A DNA stretch of 64,000 nt from Novosphingobium sp. (GCF_027489515.1 NZ_JAIXZS010000073.1:62001-126000); one strand, 5' to 3'; numbered from the stretch's first letter, positions 22,781 to 32,304 are shown. A program made the numbers and translations. Notes: generated by a model not told the origin, from the sequence alone.

Positions 22781-24265
22781 TCAGGCGAAGATGCTGCCGC
22801 GGCGTTCGTCAGCGTATGCGGACGGGCGGGCGGGGTTGGCGGCAGGGCGCTGCGCGGTGGGGGTGTTGGCGGTCTGGCGCTGCTGGCCCTGGCCCGGCGT
22901 TTGGCCCTGCATCTGGCCCTGCATCTGGCCCTGGGCGAGGCTCTGGCCCGGTGTTTCGGCGCGGGGGTCGGCGCGGGGCTCGCCAGCTGCCGGTCGGGCC
23001 GGTTCGGCGGTGATGGCGGCGGCATGGGCCGCGGCGACGGCGGGGGCGAAGGTGGGATCGGGGCTCGTCAGTGCGACCGAGAGGCCGGCGGCGTCGCCCT
23101 CGATGCGCAGCGCAATGCGGCCGAATTCGGCATGGTGCATGGCGACGGAGACCGGGCCGGCGGGTTCGAGCCCATCACGCGCGCGGGCGATCGATTCGAC
23201 CAGCTGATCGAAACTGATCGGCTGCGGAGCAGAAGGCGCGGTGGGTGCGGGCGCGGGTGCGGGCGCGGCGGCGACGGCCGGCAGGGCTTGCGCCAGCGCG
23301 CTGGCGGTTTCGGGTACCGGAAGCGTGGCAGAGCGCGGGCCGGGAACGGCTGGATCGAGTTCGGCAGGTGCCTTGCGGGGCGCCGCGCGGGAAGCCGAAG
23401 GTGTGCCGGTCAGCGCCGCAAAGGTGGAGGGCTGCGCGCGGGCAACATTCTGCGCGGCAGCTTCGGGCGCGACCGGTGCTGGCGGGGCGGCCTGCGGCGC
23501 CGGATCGGCGGTGATTTCGCGTTCGAGCACGAGGCTGGCGACGGCAAAGGCCGCTGGATGCGCGGCCTGCGCATTCGGGACCGGAGGATTGGCGGCGGGT
23601 GCGGGGGCCGGGTTCGCTGCTTCTGCGGAGGGTGCGGGGCGCGGCACTGCCGGGACCACGCTATGCGCGGCCAGGTCGGACCCGGCAGGCTTGGCCGATG
23701 GGGGCGCGGCGGCTGGAACGATCTGGGCAGGCTTGGCCGATAGCGGTGCGGCGGCTGGAACGATCTGGGCAGGCTTGGCCGATAGCGATGCGGCGGCAGG
23801 AACTGGCAGGGGCAGCGCAGGGCTGGCGAGCGCAAGGACGAGCGCGGTTTGAGCAGCCTCGGGCTGGTCGCCATCGGCCTTGACGGGAGGCGTGGCGGGC
23901 TCGCCGTTATCCACATCGGCGGCAACCGGCACCTGAGTGATGGCAAGCGCGAGCGCGGCGGGCATGGCGGCAGACTTTTGCCGGGTGGGCGGCAAGACCT
24001 TGCCGGGCTCTGCCGGGGCCTCCGCTGCGAGGGAGGGATCGGTGGGCGCTGCGGCAGGCGAGGCGAGGCGCGTGGCGGGGGCGGTGAGCACAGGTGCGGC
24101 GGTGAGCAGGGCCGGAGTAAGCGTGGGCACCTCACGCGCAAGAAGAGCCGCAAAGTCAGCCGATTCACCGGGTTGCAAGCCAGATACCGTTGCTGCCGCT
24201 GCCGCCCCTTGGATGGCGACCGGCGCTGCTACGCTGGAAATCAGAGTGGGGGCGGGCGCGGTCAT
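22781..24265 (-). CDS. fliK: Flagellar hook-length control protein FliK
   Basis: This 494-residue protein is rich in Ala and Pro, with a low-complexity N-terminal ruler region and a C-terminal FliK domain at about 365-440 (SFDQLVESIARARDGLEPAG, AMHHAEFGRIALRIEGDAAG). It measures hook length and triggers the FlhB switch. A 14-residue unit (AKPAQIVPAAAPLS) is repeated in the linker, and a QGQM repeat lies near the C-terminus. A sigma-54-like site lies 46-62 bases upstream (24311-24327). Confidence 0.88.
   Translation of the reverse strand: MTAPAPTLISSVAAPVAIQGAAAAATVSGLQPGESADFAALLAREVPTLTPALLTAAPVLTAPATRLASPAAAPTDPSLAAEAPAEPGKVLPPTRQKSAAMPAALALAITQVPVAADVDNGEPATPPVKADGDQPEAAQTALVLALASPALPLPVPAAASLSAKPAQIVPAAAPLSAKPAQIVPAAAPPSAKPAGSDLAAHSVVPAVPRPAPSAEAANPAPAPAANPPVPNAQAAHPAAFAVASLVLEREITADPAPQAAPPAPVAPEAAAQNVARAQPSTFAALTGTPSASRAAPRKAPAELDPAVPGPRSATLPVPETASALAQALPAVAAAPAPAPAPTAPSAPQPISFDQLVESIARARDGLEPAGPVSVAMHHAEFGRIALRIEGDAAGLSVALTSPDPTFAPAVAAAHAAAITAEPARPAAGEPRADPRAETPGQSLAQGQMQGQMQGQTPGQGQQRQTANTPTAQRPAANPARPSAYADERRGSIFA
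23686..23811 (-). repeat. 42 bp in-frame tandem repeat within fliK
   Basis: Three adjacent copies of a 42-base unit begin at 23686, 23728 and 23770, each starting CAGGCTTGGCCGAT on the plus strand. The last two are nearly identical. Each codes for 14 residues of the FliK linker, so copy-number change would alter ruler length without a frameshift. Confidence 0.85.
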
Positions 24266-24307
24266 GGCGGGGCAGCGGTCCTTGGCAAGCGGCTTGGTTA
24301 ACGGCTC

Positions 24308-24742
24308 TTATTCAAGAGGCGTGCCAAGCGGGCTCGACGGAGCTGCAGGCTGAGCATTTTCTGCAGATTTGCGCGCGAGGCGCTGGCGCGCGGCCTCGAT
24401 CCGCTCGTCCACCGCGGCACGGCGGCGCTCGGCCTCGGCGGCCTCTGCAGCGCGCGCATCGGCGGCCTCACGGGCGCGGACGAGATCGCTGGCGGTCTGG
24501 TCGGCAATGCGGGTGAGGCCGGCGACGAAGTGCTGCGTCTGGCGCAGCTCGCTGCCGTCACGCGCGTTGCGGCGCAGGCGATAGGCCTCGATCAGCGCGG
24601 CGGTGCGCGCTTCGAGGTTGCTGACCTGGGCGAGCGTGGCTTCGGCCCGCGCGGCTTCGACGAGCGCGGTCTGGCGGGCGATACCGCGCAGGCGCTCAAG
24701 CCGGCGCAGGCGCTTCAGCTTGGTGCGGTCCGCGCTGCTCAT
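24308..24742 (-). CDS. fliJ: Flagellar export chaperone FliJ
   Basis: This 144-residue protein is predicted to be one long antiparallel coiled coil, starting KRLRRLERLRGIARQTALVE and continuing with Ala/Arg/Glu-rich heptads. That fits FliJ, the stalk protein in the FliI ATPase ring. The start overlaps the fliI stop by ATGA. Sequence identity in FliJ is low, so the name rests on the coiled-coil pattern plus position. Confidence 0.85.
   Translation of the reverse strand: MSSADRTKLKRLRRLERLRGIARQTALVEAARAEATLAQVSNLEARTAALIEAYRLRRNARDGSELRQTQHFVAGLTRIADQTASDLVRAREAADARAAEAAEAERRRAAVDERIEAARQRLARKSAENAQPAAPSSPLGTPLE
24311..24327 (-). promoter_or_regulatory. Sigma-54-like site before fliK, weak -12 element
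   Basis: On the minus strand TTGGCACGCCTCTTGAA matches the sigma-54 consensus at the -24 element, but the invariant GC of the -12 element is GA. It lies in the last codons of fliJ, about 50 bases before the fliK start. The first nine bases are identical to those of the two strong sites in this window. Confidence 0.45.
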
Positions 24743-26061
24743 GCCGCCATCAGCGCGGCGAGTTCAGCCACGCTACGGTCCATCGGCACGACTTCGCGCT
24801 GCGGCTGACTGAGGAACTGGGTAAGCGCGCCGTGCATGGCAATGGCGCGATCGAGCTGTGGATCGGCACCGGCACGGTAGGCGCCCATCAGGACGAGATC
24901 GCGGTTTGCCTCGTAATTTGCGATCAGCGCACGGAAAGCGCGGGCATCGGCCTGGTGCAACGGGTCGACGATATCGTTCATCACGCGGCTTAATGAGGCG
25001 GCGATGTCGATCGCGGGATACTGGCCGCGCTGGGCGAGATCGCGCGAGAGGACGACGTGGCCATCGAGGATCGCGCGGGCGGTATCGACCACCGGGTCGT
25101 CCTGATTGTCGCCGTCCGCTAGCACAGTGTAGAGCCCGGTGACCGAACCGCCGCTCGCCGCCGAATTGCCCGCGCGCTCGACCAGCTTGGTGATCGTGGC
25201 GAGCGCGGAAGGCGGGTAGCCGCGCGCGGCGCCGGGTTCGCCGAGCAGCAGCGCGATCTCGCGGCCTGCGTGGGCGACGCGGGTGAGGCTGTCCATGATG
25301 AGCAGGACCTGATGCCCGGCGGCGCGGAAGTATTCGGCCATCGAGGTGGCGAGCATGGCGCCGCGGATGCGCAAGTTGGGGGCGTGATCGGCAGGGACGG
25401 CGACGACCACGCTGCGCGCACGGCGGGGACCGGACATGTGCTTCTCGACGAAATCGCTGACTTCGCGCGCGCGTTCGCCGATCAGGCCGACGACGACGAT
25501 CTCAGCCTCGGTGCCGTGGGCGATCATGTCGAGCAGGACGGATTTGCCGACGCCTGAGCCCGCCATGACGCCAATGCGCTGGCCGACGCCGAAGGTTGTG
25601 AGCGCATTCAAGGCGCGCACGCCGACATCGAAGGGTTCGCGCACGGGCGCACGGTCGAGCGCACCGGAGCGCACGCCGCCGGAGGGCCATTCCGCGCGGG
25701 CGGCGATGGGCGGGCCACCATCGATGGGCAGGCCCTCGCCATCGACAGCGCGGCCGAGGAAGGCTTCGCCGACGGGAAGCATGCCGGGCTTGCCTTCGGG
25801 GCGCACGCGCGCGCCGGGGCGCAGCAGCACGGTATCGCCGAGCAGCATCATCAGCATGCGCCCAGCCCGAAAGCCGATCGTTTCTGCGAGCAGGGAGCCG
25901 GATCCGTGCGCGATGCGGCACTGGGCGCCAATGGGCAGCGAAAGCCCGCTGACTTCGAGCAACCCGCCATCGCAGGCGGTGACGAGACCGTAGCGGCGCG
26001 GGGCGAAATCGGGCTGGGCCTCTTCGCAGCGGGTGAGGAGGGGGATTGCTGTGTTCAGCAT
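24739..26061 (-). CDS. fliI: Flagellar type III export ATPase FliI
   Basis: This 440-residue ATPase is homologous to the F1 beta subunit. The Walker A motif is at 167-174 (AGSGVGKS), followed by EIVVVGLIGERAREVSDFVE, the Walker B region QVLLIMDSLTRVAHAGREIA and the LGEPGAARGYPPSALATI segment. It energises unloading of export substrates at the gate with FliH and FliJ. It overlaps both fliH (7 bases) and fliJ (4 bases). Confidence 0.96.
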   Translation of the reverse strand: MLNTAIPLLTRCEEAQPDFAPRRYGLVTACDGGLLEVSGLSLPIGAQCRIAHGSGSLLAETIGFRAGRMLMMLLGDTVLLRPGARVRPEGKPGMLPVGEAFLGRAVDGEGLPIDGGPPIAARAEWPSGGVRSGALDRAPVREPFDVGVRALNALTTFGVGQRIGVMAGSGVGKSVLLDMIAHGTEAEIVVVGLIGERAREVSDFVEKHMSGPRRARSVVVAVPADHAPNLRIRGAMLATSMAEYFRAAGHQVLLIMDSLTRVAHAGREIALLLGEPGAARGYPPSALATITKLVERAGNSAASGGSVTGLYTVLADGDNQDDPVVDTARAILDGHVVLSRDLAQRGQYPAIDIAASLSRVMNDIVDPLHQADARAFRALIANYEANRDLVLMGAYRAGADPQLDRAIAMHGALTQFLSQPQREVVPMDRSVAELAALMAA

Positions 26062-26651
26062 GCGGAGAGCGCATCGCTGAGCGCGCGGGCCCAGGTGCCG
26101 GGGCCGTCCTCGACACCGCCGGCGCTGCCTTCGATGCGCAGGGCGCCGCGTTCGAGCGCAGGGTCAGGCTCGAAGTGCCAGTCTTCGGGGAGGCGGGCGG
26201 CGAGCAGCGCGAGGTCTTCGGGGTGGAGGCGGATGACGCGTTCGTCCGCAGCGCGCGCAAGCATGCCTGCGGCGATCTTGACGCGCGCGGCGAGGGCTTC
26301 CTCGTTTGCGGCATATTCGCTGAGCAGCGGGGCACAGAGCGCGAGGACGGTATCGCGCAGGCGGGCTTCGAGTTCGCGCGTAAGATCGGAGTCGAGGCGG
26401 CCGAAGGCGAGTTCGATCCTCTCTCGGGCGGCGTCCTGCTGGGCTAGCGCTTCGGTGAAGGCGGCTTCGGCATCGGCGGCGCCTTGCGCATAGCCGGCGG
26501 CAAAGGCGCGGGTTTCGGGGTCTTCCTCAGGCCCGGCGGGCAGCACGGTTGCCGGGGGCGCGGCCTCGCGCACGAAGCGGCGGTCCTCGCGGAAACCGCC
26601 CGGGACGAGGCCGAGTTCCGCAAGGGAAAGCACGCGCACGCGTTCAGACAT
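26055..26651 (-). CDS. fliH: Flagellar export ATPase regulator FliH
   Basis: This protein of about 198 residues is acidic, with a helical middle of GxxxG-like Ala/Gly spacing (TRAFAAGYAQGAADAEAAFT) and a C-terminal domain (ADERVIRLHPEDLALLAARL, …GGVEDGPGTWARALSDAL). FliH dimers hold FliI and tether it to the C-ring. The ATG at 26651 overlaps the fliG end by eight bases; an upstream in-frame codon at 26672 is less likely. Confidence 0.88.
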   Translation of the reverse strand: MSERVRVLSLAELGLVPGGFREDRRFVREAAPPATVLPAGPEEDPETRAFAAGYAQGAADAEAAFTEALAQQDAARERIELAFGRLDSDLTRELEARLRDTVLALCAPLLSEYAANEEALAARVKIAAGMLARAADERVIRLHPEDLALLAARLPEDWHFEPDPALERGALRIEGSAGGVEDGPGTWARALSDALSAC

Positions 26652-27672
26652 AGTCGTCGTCGCCCGCGCCAAACACGATCACGCCTTCGGCAGCGAGGCG
26701 GCGAGCGGCGGTGACCACGGCCTTCTGCGCCTCGACCACCTCGGCCATCTTCATGCGGCCGCGCGCATCGATCTCGTCGCGCACGCCTTCGGCGGCTCTG
26801 CTCGACATGGCGCGGAAGAAGCATTCGCGGGTTTCGGGCGCGATGCCCTTGAGCGCGGCGATGAGCGTGTCGGAATCGACTTCGCGCAGCAGCGAGCCCA
26901 TCGATTTCTCGTCGAGCACAAAGAGGTGCTCGAACTTGAACATCTCGTTCTCGATGGCCTTGGCGAGCTGTTTGTCCGCCCGCGCGATCTCGGGCATGAC
27001 GCGCCTCTCGACCGCGCGGACCGAGGCGTTGATGATATCGGCCGCCTCGCGCGGGCCGCCCATGGTGAGCGCGGCGCTGCCGTGGCATTCGGTGATGCGC
27101 TGGGCGAGGAGGTCTTCGAGCATGGCGATGGCTTCGGGCGCGACGGGGCCGAGCGTGGCGATGCGCTGGATCACTTGGGGCTGGAGCGCTTCGGGCAGAG
27201 CGTGGAGCACGCCCGCGGCGACATCGGGATCGAGCTGGACGAGCAGCACCGCCAGCGCCTGCGGATGCTCGCCCTGCACCAGCGGCACCAGCGCGTGCGG
27301 CGTGAGCCAGCGGGCGAGTTCGAGGCTGGAGCCGGGGCGCGGCGCATCGGGGGCGATGCGCTGCATGAGATTGTCCGCCTTGAAGTCCCCCACCGCGCTG
27401 GTCATCAGGTGGCGCACTTGATTGACCCGGTCATTGGCGCCGATGGTGACTTGCGCCGCATTGTCGACGAAGCCCTGCAGGGCCTGCGTAATCGCATCGG
27501 CATCGATCTCGCCGATTTCGCACATCTTCGCGCCGAGCAGGCGCAGCTCGGCGGGTTCGAGCTGGGAGAGCAGGGTCGCGGCATGGTCGTCGTCGAGCAG
27601 CATCATCATGACGGCGGCGCGGGTGGGGCCGCTGATTTCGCCGGCTGACGGGTTCTGGGCCTCGGTGGTCAT
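26644..27672 (-). CDS. fliG: Flagellar motor switch protein FliG
   Basis: This 342-residue protein shows the FliG armadillo domains: the N-terminal FliF-binding part (RAAVMMMLLDDDHAATLLSQ), the middle-domain EHPQ motif (VQGEHPQALAVLLVQLDPD) and the C-terminal torque helix with charged residues (DEKSMGSLLREVDSDTLIAA, LKG). It links the rotor MS-ring to the stators. Its start overlaps the fliF stop. Confidence 0.96.
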   Translation of the reverse strand: MTTEAQNPSAGEISGPTRAAVMMMLLDDDHAATLLSQLEPAELRLLGAKMCEIGEIDADAITQALQGFVDNAAQVTIGANDRVNQVRHLMTSAVGDFKADNLMQRIAPDAPRPGSSLELARWLTPHALVPLVQGEHPQALAVLLVQLDPDVAAGVLHALPEALQPQVIQRIATLGPVAPEAIAMLEDLLAQRITECHGSAALTMGGPREAADIINASVRAVERRVMPEIARADKQLAKAIENEMFKFEHLFVLDEKSMGSLLREVDSDTLIAALKGIAPETRECFFRAMSSRAAEGVRDEIDARGRMKMAEVVEAQKAVVTAARRLAAEGVIVFGAGDDDYV

Positions 27673-29378
27673 TCCATTCCCTCGGGCGCGGGTTCGTTGA
27701 GGAGCTGGCGCAAGGCGTTGAGCGCGCTGTCGGGTTGTTCGGCGACGATGCGCTGGGCGACACCGACCTGGCGGCTGAGCGCATCAGGGTCGATCTCGCC
27801 GGTTTCGGGATCGACGATCGGCTCGATGCGCTGGATCTTCTTGCGGCGGCGGCGGGCAGGAGCTTCTTCGCCGCCTTCGTCGTCCTCGCTCGATTCTGCG
27901 GATTCGCCTTCTGCAGCCTCTTCGCTGTCCTTGACGATGACGGGCGCGGGATCGCGCTTCAGCGCCTTGATCAGGGGGCGCACGCCGAGGAGGAGAGTGA
28001 GGAGCACCGCGAGCAAGGCCACGACATTGCGCACGATAATCGCGAACCACGGGGTTTCCCAGAACGCGGGCGGGGTGACAGCAATGGGGCTGAAATTGCG
28101 CACCACGACCGCGACCTGATCGCCGCGCGCGGTATCGGCACCGACGGCGGCGGCAACGAGCTGCTTGATCTGGTCGATCTCGGCGGGTTTGGCCTTGGCC
28201 ATGATCGCGCCGGAAAGCGCGACCGCTACCGAGAGGCGCTTGATCTTGCCGGGGGTCTGGTTGGTGACGGCAACTTCGCGGCCGAGTTCATAGGTGCGCG
28301 CGGAGGAGCTTTCGCCGGTGGCCGCTGGCGTGGCCGCTGCGCTGGGGGTGGCGCCCGGAGTGGGCTGGGCACCGGGCGCGCCGGGCTGTGCGGTGGTGGG
28401 CGGCGGCGGGGTGTTGGAAAGGACGCCGGGGACGCCTGCCGCAGTGCCTGCGCCCGCACCCTGGCTGGCGGACTGCGTTTCGCTGCGGACCACGCCCTGC
28501 TTGTCATAGCTTTCGCGCGCGGAGGTGAGCTGGTCCATATCGAGATCGACCTGGATCTCGCTGGAGAAGTTACCCTCGCCGAGCATGGGGGTGAGGAGCT
28601 GCGAGACCTGGCTGCGCAGCTTTTCTTCCATGCGCGACTGCAGATCGAGCCGGTCGGTATCGCCGGGCTTGGCCGAGGAAAGCAGGCGGCCGTGCTGATC
28701 GATCACCTTGACCGCATCGACGGAGAGCGAAGGGACCGAGCCGGCGACAAGATTGACGATGGCGCTGACCTGGCTGTCCGCCAGCTGCCGCCCCCGCGCG
28801 AGCTTGACCATGACCGAGGCGGTGGGGGCGGCATTGTCGCGCACGAAGACGGACTTTTCCGGTTCGGCGAGGTGGACGCGCACGGCCTCCACGCCGTCGA
28901 TCTGCATGATCGTGAGTTCGAGTTCGCGCTCGCGTGCGGCGAGGAGGCGTTCGCCTTCCAGGGTGCGGCTGGCGCCCATCGGCAGCTTGTCGAGCATCTG
29001 CGCGCCGGTTTCGGGCGTAGCGAGGGCGCCATCGGAAGCGGCAACCATGCGCGCCTTGTAGAGATCGTTCTCGCCCACGGTGACCGCGCCGGTGGCGTTA
29101 TCGATGGTGTAGGCGATGGATGCCTTGTCGAGCGCGGCGACGACTTGCGCGCGCTCGCTGTCGCTGAGATCGCTGTAGAGAATGCGCTGCGGGGCGGGGG
29201 CCATGGCAAGGTAGAGCAGCGCGGTGAGGCCCGCGGCGGAAACGCCGGCGAACCACGGCAGCGCACGGCGCACCGGCGGTTGGCCGAGGAAGGCGCCGGT
29301 GCGCGACAGCATCGAGCCGCCGGCCGGATCGGTGAGCGGGGCGAAGAGCGAGAGGCTGGTTGCGGCGGGTTCAGCCAT
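27669..29378 (-). CDS. fliF: Flagellar MS-ring protein FliF
   Basis: This 569-residue protein has a membrane helix near residue 42 (WFAGVSAAGLTALLYLAMAP), ring-building domains, a Pro/Gly/Thr-rich loop at about 310-355, a second membrane helix at about 440-465 (IIVRNVVALLAVLLTLLLGV) and an acidic cytoplasmic tail that binds FliG. It forms the MS-ring, the first structure of the basal body. Confidence 0.96.
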   Translation of the reverse strand: MAEPAATSLSLFAPLTDPAGGSMLSRTGAFLGQPPVRRALPWFAGVSAAGLTALLYLAMAPAPQRILYSDLSDSERAQVVAALDKASIAYTIDNATGAVTVGENDLYKARMVAASDGALATPETGAQMLDKLPMGASRTLEGERLLAARERELELTIMQIDGVEAVRVHLAEPEKSVFVRDNAAPTASVMVKLARGRQLADSQVSAIVNLVAGSVPSLSVDAVKVIDQHGRLLSSAKPGDTDRLDLQSRMEEKLRSQVSQLLTPMLGEGNFSSEIQVDLDMDQLTSARESYDKQGVVRSETQSASQGAGAGTAAGVPGVLSNTPPPPTTAQPGAPGAQPTPGATPSAAATPAATGESSSARTYELGREVAVTNQTPGKIKRLSVAVALSGAIMAKAKPAEIDQIKQLVAAAVGADTARGDQVAVVVRNFSPIAVTPPAFWETPWFAIIVRNVVALLAVLLTLLLGVRPLIKALKRDPAPVIVKDSEEAAEGESAESSEDDEGGEEAPARRRRKKIQRIEPIVDPETGEIDPDALSRQVGVAQRIVAEQPDSALNALRQLLNEPAPEGME

Positions 29379-29381
29379 TTA

Positions 29382-29756
29382 TCAGACCCCCATCCTCATG
29401 ATGTCCTGGTAGGCGGTGAGCAGCTTGTTGCGCACCTGCAGCGTGGCCTCAAAGGCAACGCCGGCTTCCTGACGGGCGAGCATGACCTTGGCGATGTCGG
29501 TAACCTCGCCCTTGTCGTAGCCTTCGCTGAGCTTCGCGGCGTTTTCCTGCACCGCGTTCACGTTATCGAGCGCGGATTTGAGCGCCGAGGTGAAACCATT
29601 CGCAGGCGCTTCCGGCGCAGGTTCAGCCGCGCCGGCTGCAGGCGTCCGCACCTGCTGGAGGAGCTGCGAGCGATCGATGATCTGCTGGCGCAGCGCCATG
29701 ATCTGCTGGAGGCCCCCAGCACCGCCAGCGCCGCCAATGCCCCCCGGCCCGCTCAT
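29382..29756 (-). CDS. fliE: Flagellar hook-basal body complex protein FliE
   Basis: This 124-residue protein has a Gly-rich N-terminus and the conserved FliE C-terminal half: FTSALKSALDNVNAVQENAA and KVMLARQEAGVAFEATLQVR, then NKLLTAYQDIMRMGV. It links the MS-ring to the rod. The start overlaps the stop of the flbD-like gene by four bases. Confidence 0.95.
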   Translation of the reverse strand: MSGPGGIGGAGGAGGLQQIMALRQQIIDRSQLLQQVRTPAAGAAEPAPEAPANGFTSALKSALDNVNAVQENAAKLSEGYDKGEVTDIAKVMLARQEAGVAFEATLQVRNKLLTAYQDIMRMGV

Positions 29757-31045
29757 CGCCGGCTACCGGCGACGGCGATGCCGTTCTCGCGGAATTCGGC
29801 GAGGCGGTAGCGCAAGGTGCGTTCGGATATGCCGAGCTTGCGCGCAGCAGCGACGCGGCTGCCGCCGCAGCTATCGAGTGCGGCGAGGATGGCGCGGGTT
29901 TCGGAAAGCTGGACGATGTTGGACAGCTTGCCGCCCGGCACCGTGGTGATGCCGGGTGCGGGATCGGCGCTGACAGCTTCGCCGGCGGGGCGCACCGGAC
30001 GGTCGAAGACGACATGCTGCATGCCGATCTCGGGCGCGTCTCCGGCAAGTAGCAGCGCGCGGCGCATGACGTTTTCCAGTTCGCGAACATTGCCGGGCCA
30101 GGCGTGGGCTTCGAGCATGGCAAGCGCGGCCTCGCTGATCCATGGCACCGGGCAGCCAGCAGGCACATGGCGCAGCACCATGGCGAAGGCGAGCGGCGCG
30201 ATATCCGCCGGGCGGTCGCGCAGCGCGGCAAGTTCGAGCGGGAAGACGTTGAGGCGGTAGAACAGGTCGGCGCGGAACCGGCCTTCCTCGACTTCGGCAG
30301 GGAGATCGCGGTTGGCGCAGGCGATGATGCGCACGTCGACCTTGACCGGCCTGGTGGCGCCCAAGGGCACAACTTCGCCTTCCTGCAGCACGCGCAGCAG
30401 CTTGGCCTGGAGTGCGAGGGGCATCTCGGCGATCTCGTCGAGCAGCAGCGTGCCGCCGTGCGCGGCGCGGAAGAAGCCCTCGGCGGCGGCATTGGCGCCG
30501 GTGAAGGCGCCCTTCTGGTGGCCGAACAGCATGGCCTCGAGCATGGTCTCGGGCATGGCGGCGCAGTTGATGGCGATGAAAGGGGCGGCCGCGCGCGGCG
30601 AGCGCAAGTGGATATAGCGGGAGAGGACTTCCTTGCCGGTGCCGGTCGGGCCATTGATGAGCACCGGGATTTCGGCCCCGGCAAGACGCTCGGCCAGCGC
30701 GAGGATCGAAAGCGTTTCGGGATCAGCGGCAACCGGGCTGCCCGGAGGCGCGGCGCAGGCGACGAGCGCGGCGAGCACGGCGGGATCGGCGCTATCGGCA
30801 TAGGACAGTTCGTGCCGGCCGCCGTGGCTGCGCGTGATAGCATTGGTGGCGGCGCGCGACAGCAGCACCGTGCGATCATGAAGCCCGGGGGCGGCGGGCG
30901 CATCGACGCTGCGCAGAGTGTAAGTGCCCGCCGGGGTAAAACTGCCCAGGACCGACCTTGCCCGGGCGAGCAAGGCGGCGTGTGCTTCCCCCCTTTCACC
31001 GGCGGGACGATCTGCGACCACGCGGGTGGTCTGATCCTTGTTCAT
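29753..31045 (-). CDS. flbD: Sigma-54-dependent flagellar activator, FlbD-like
   Basis: This protein of about 430 residues has an N-terminal region without a recognisable receiver domain, then an AAA+ sigma-54 interaction domain: Walker A NGPTGTGKE (131-139), the sigma-54 contact loop GAFTGA (179-184) and Walker B GTLLLDEIAEM. A C-terminal Fis-type HTH (SRVAAARKLGISERTLRYRL) follows. It should activate the sigma-54 promoters of the flagellar operons. Position at the head of the fli run, divergent from flagellin, supports the role. Starts at 31069 or 31102 are possible. Confidence 0.92.
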   Translation of the reverse strand: MNKDQTTRVVADRPAGERGEAHAALLARARSVLGSFTPAGTYTLRSVDAPAAPGLHDRTVLLSRAATNAITRSHGGRHELSYADSADPAVLAALVACAAPPGSPVAADPETLSILALAERLAGAEIPVLINGPTGTGKEVLSRYIHLRSPRAAAPFIAINCAAMPETMLEAMLFGHQKGAFTGANAAAEGFFRAAHGGTLLLDEIAEMPLALQAKLLRVLQEGEVVPLGATRPVKVDVRIIACANRDLPAEVEEGRFRADLFYRLNVFPLELAALRDRPADIAPLAFAMVLRHVPAGCPVPWISEAALAMLEAHAWPGNVRELENVMRRALLLAGDAPEIGMQHVVFDRPVRPAGEAVSADPAPGITTVPGGKLSNIVQLSETRAILAALDSCGGSRVAAARKLGISERTLRYRLAEFRENGIAVAGSRR

Positions 31046-31154
31046 GATTTCAAGCCCTGTGTTAACCATCGTGCAGGGCCATTTGTCGCGCGAAAACGTC
31101 AAGCGGGCCGAAACTTTAAGCTCCGCGCCTGCCCTAAGGGTAACTCCGTAAGTC

Positions 31155-31170
31155 CGGCAGATCGCTGCCG
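31155..31170. promoter_or_regulatory. CGGCAG/CTGCCG dyad between flbD and flagellin (site 1)
   Basis: The sequence CGGCAGATCGCTGCCG has perfect six-base arms and a four-base spacer. It overlaps an imperfect sigma-28-like element (TAAG at 31149, GCCGAAGC at 31167, spacing one base short). It may be an enhancer site for the FlbD-like activator or part of a FliA promoter. Confidence 0.5.
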
Positions 31171-31185
31171 AAGCCCCCCTTAAAC

Positions 31186-31203
31186 CCGGCAGCTTCTTGC
31201 CGG
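31186..31203. promoter_or_regulatory. CGGCA/TGCCG dyad upstream of flagellin (site 2)
   Basis: CCGGCAGCTTCTTGCCGG has six-base arms with a six-base spacer. It lies 31-32 bases, about three helical turns, from site 1 and 76 bases before the flagellin start. Hairpin formation in RNA is an alternative reading. Confidence 0.5.
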
Positions 31204-31278
31204 TCTTTGCCGTGGCTGCCGCGTCGATCCCCGACCGGCGTCAACCGGGGAACGACCCCTCTCATACGGAGACAGACC

Positions 31279-32160
31279 ATGGCGGTTATCAATACCAACA
31301 TCAGCGCGATCAAGGCTGCCAATGCTTCGAACAGCGCGGCCAAGATGGCCGGCACGGCGATGGAACGCCTTTCGACCGGCAAGCGCATCAACGGCGCGAA
31401 GGACGACGCAGCCGGCCTCGCGATTGCCACCACGATGACCTCGCAGATCAAGGGCATGAGCCAGGGCGTGCGCAACGCCAACGACGGCATCAGCCTGGCG
31501 CAGACCGCGGAAGGCGCGCTGAACGAAGTGACCAACATGCTGCAGCGCGTCCGCGAACTGGCCGTGCAGTCGAAGTCGGGCACCTACCAGCAGTCCGACC
31601 GCGACGCGATGCAGTCGGAAGTCGGCAACCTCAACGCCCAGATCTCGGACGTGCTGAACAACACGAAGTTCAACGGCAACGCCGTGTTTGCCGTGGTCGG
31701 TGCGGCCCCGGCCGCCAACGGTTCGGACGACGCGACGTTCTCGATCCAGACCGGTGCGAACACCACCGACACGGTCGACATCGTCTCGAAGGCGTTCGAT
31801 GGCACCAAGTTGTTCGGCGGCACGCTGACGGCCTATGACTCAACCGCTGCGACGCAGGCGCTCGATGTCTCCTCGACGGCCAATGCCTCGACCACGATCG
31901 ACAACGTCGATGCCGCGCTCGCCAACGTCAACTCGACCCGTGCGACGCTCGGTGCCGGCCAGAACCGTCTTGAATCGGCGGTCAACAACCTCAACGACAA
32001 CATCACCAACCTGTCCGACGCCCGTTCGCGGATCCAGGACACCGATTACTCGGCCGAAACGACGCAGATGGCCAAGGCCCAGATCCTGAGCCAGGCCTCG
32101 ACCGCGATGATCGCGCAGGCCAACCAGAGCCAGCAGAACGTGCTCTCGCTGCTGCGCTAA
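31279..32160 (+). CDS. fliC: Flagellin
   Basis: This 293-residue protein shows the conserved D0/D1 ends: [20 protein letters not shown] and [20 protein letters not shown] at the N-terminus, and [20 protein letters not shown] with the [20 protein letters not shown] helix at the C-terminus. The central domain is short. It is the filament subunit, exported with FliS, and the only flagellin gene in the window. GGAG precedes the ATG. It is followed by a strong terminator, so it is probably monocistronic. Confidence 0.97.
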   Translation: MAVINTNISAIKAANASNSAAKMAGTAMERLSTGKRINGAKDDAAGLAIATTMTSQIKGMSQGVRNANDGISLAQTAEGALNEVTNMLQRVRELAVQSKSGTYQQSDRDAMQSEVGNLNAQISDVLNNTKFNGNAVFAVVGAAPAANGSDDATFSIQTGANTTDTVDIVSKAFDGTKLFGGTLTAYDSTAATQALDVSSTANASTTIDNVDAALANVNSTRATLGAGQNRLESAVNNLNDNITNLSDARSRIQDTDYSAETTQMAKAQILSQASTAMIAQANQSQQNVLSLLR

Positions 32161-32207
32161 GTCCTGAAGTCCCTGCCAGCCCGCTCTCCACCGGGCTGGC
32201 ACCATCG

Positions 32208-32240
32208 CCCGGCGATCCCTCCACGGATCGCCGGGTTTTT
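32208..32240 (+). terminator. Intrinsic terminator after flagellin
   Basis: An 11-base perfect stem (32208-32218 with 32225-32235) is followed by TTTTT. A smaller hairpin (GCCAGCCC with GGGCTGGC, 32175-32200) precedes it. The stop of the convergent racemase gene lies at 32305, so the structure may serve both strands. Confidence 0.9.
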
Positions 32241-32304
32241 GGCGTGTTTTTTCGGCAGACGCGGAAGGCGGCGCCAGCCCGCTTCGGCGATGCCGAAACA
32301 GCCA

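Noticed and set aside
31208..31240. Sigma-54 promoter directly before flagellin
   Set aside because: The best match (TGGCTGCCGCGTCGA) lacks the -12 GC and most of the -24 consensus.
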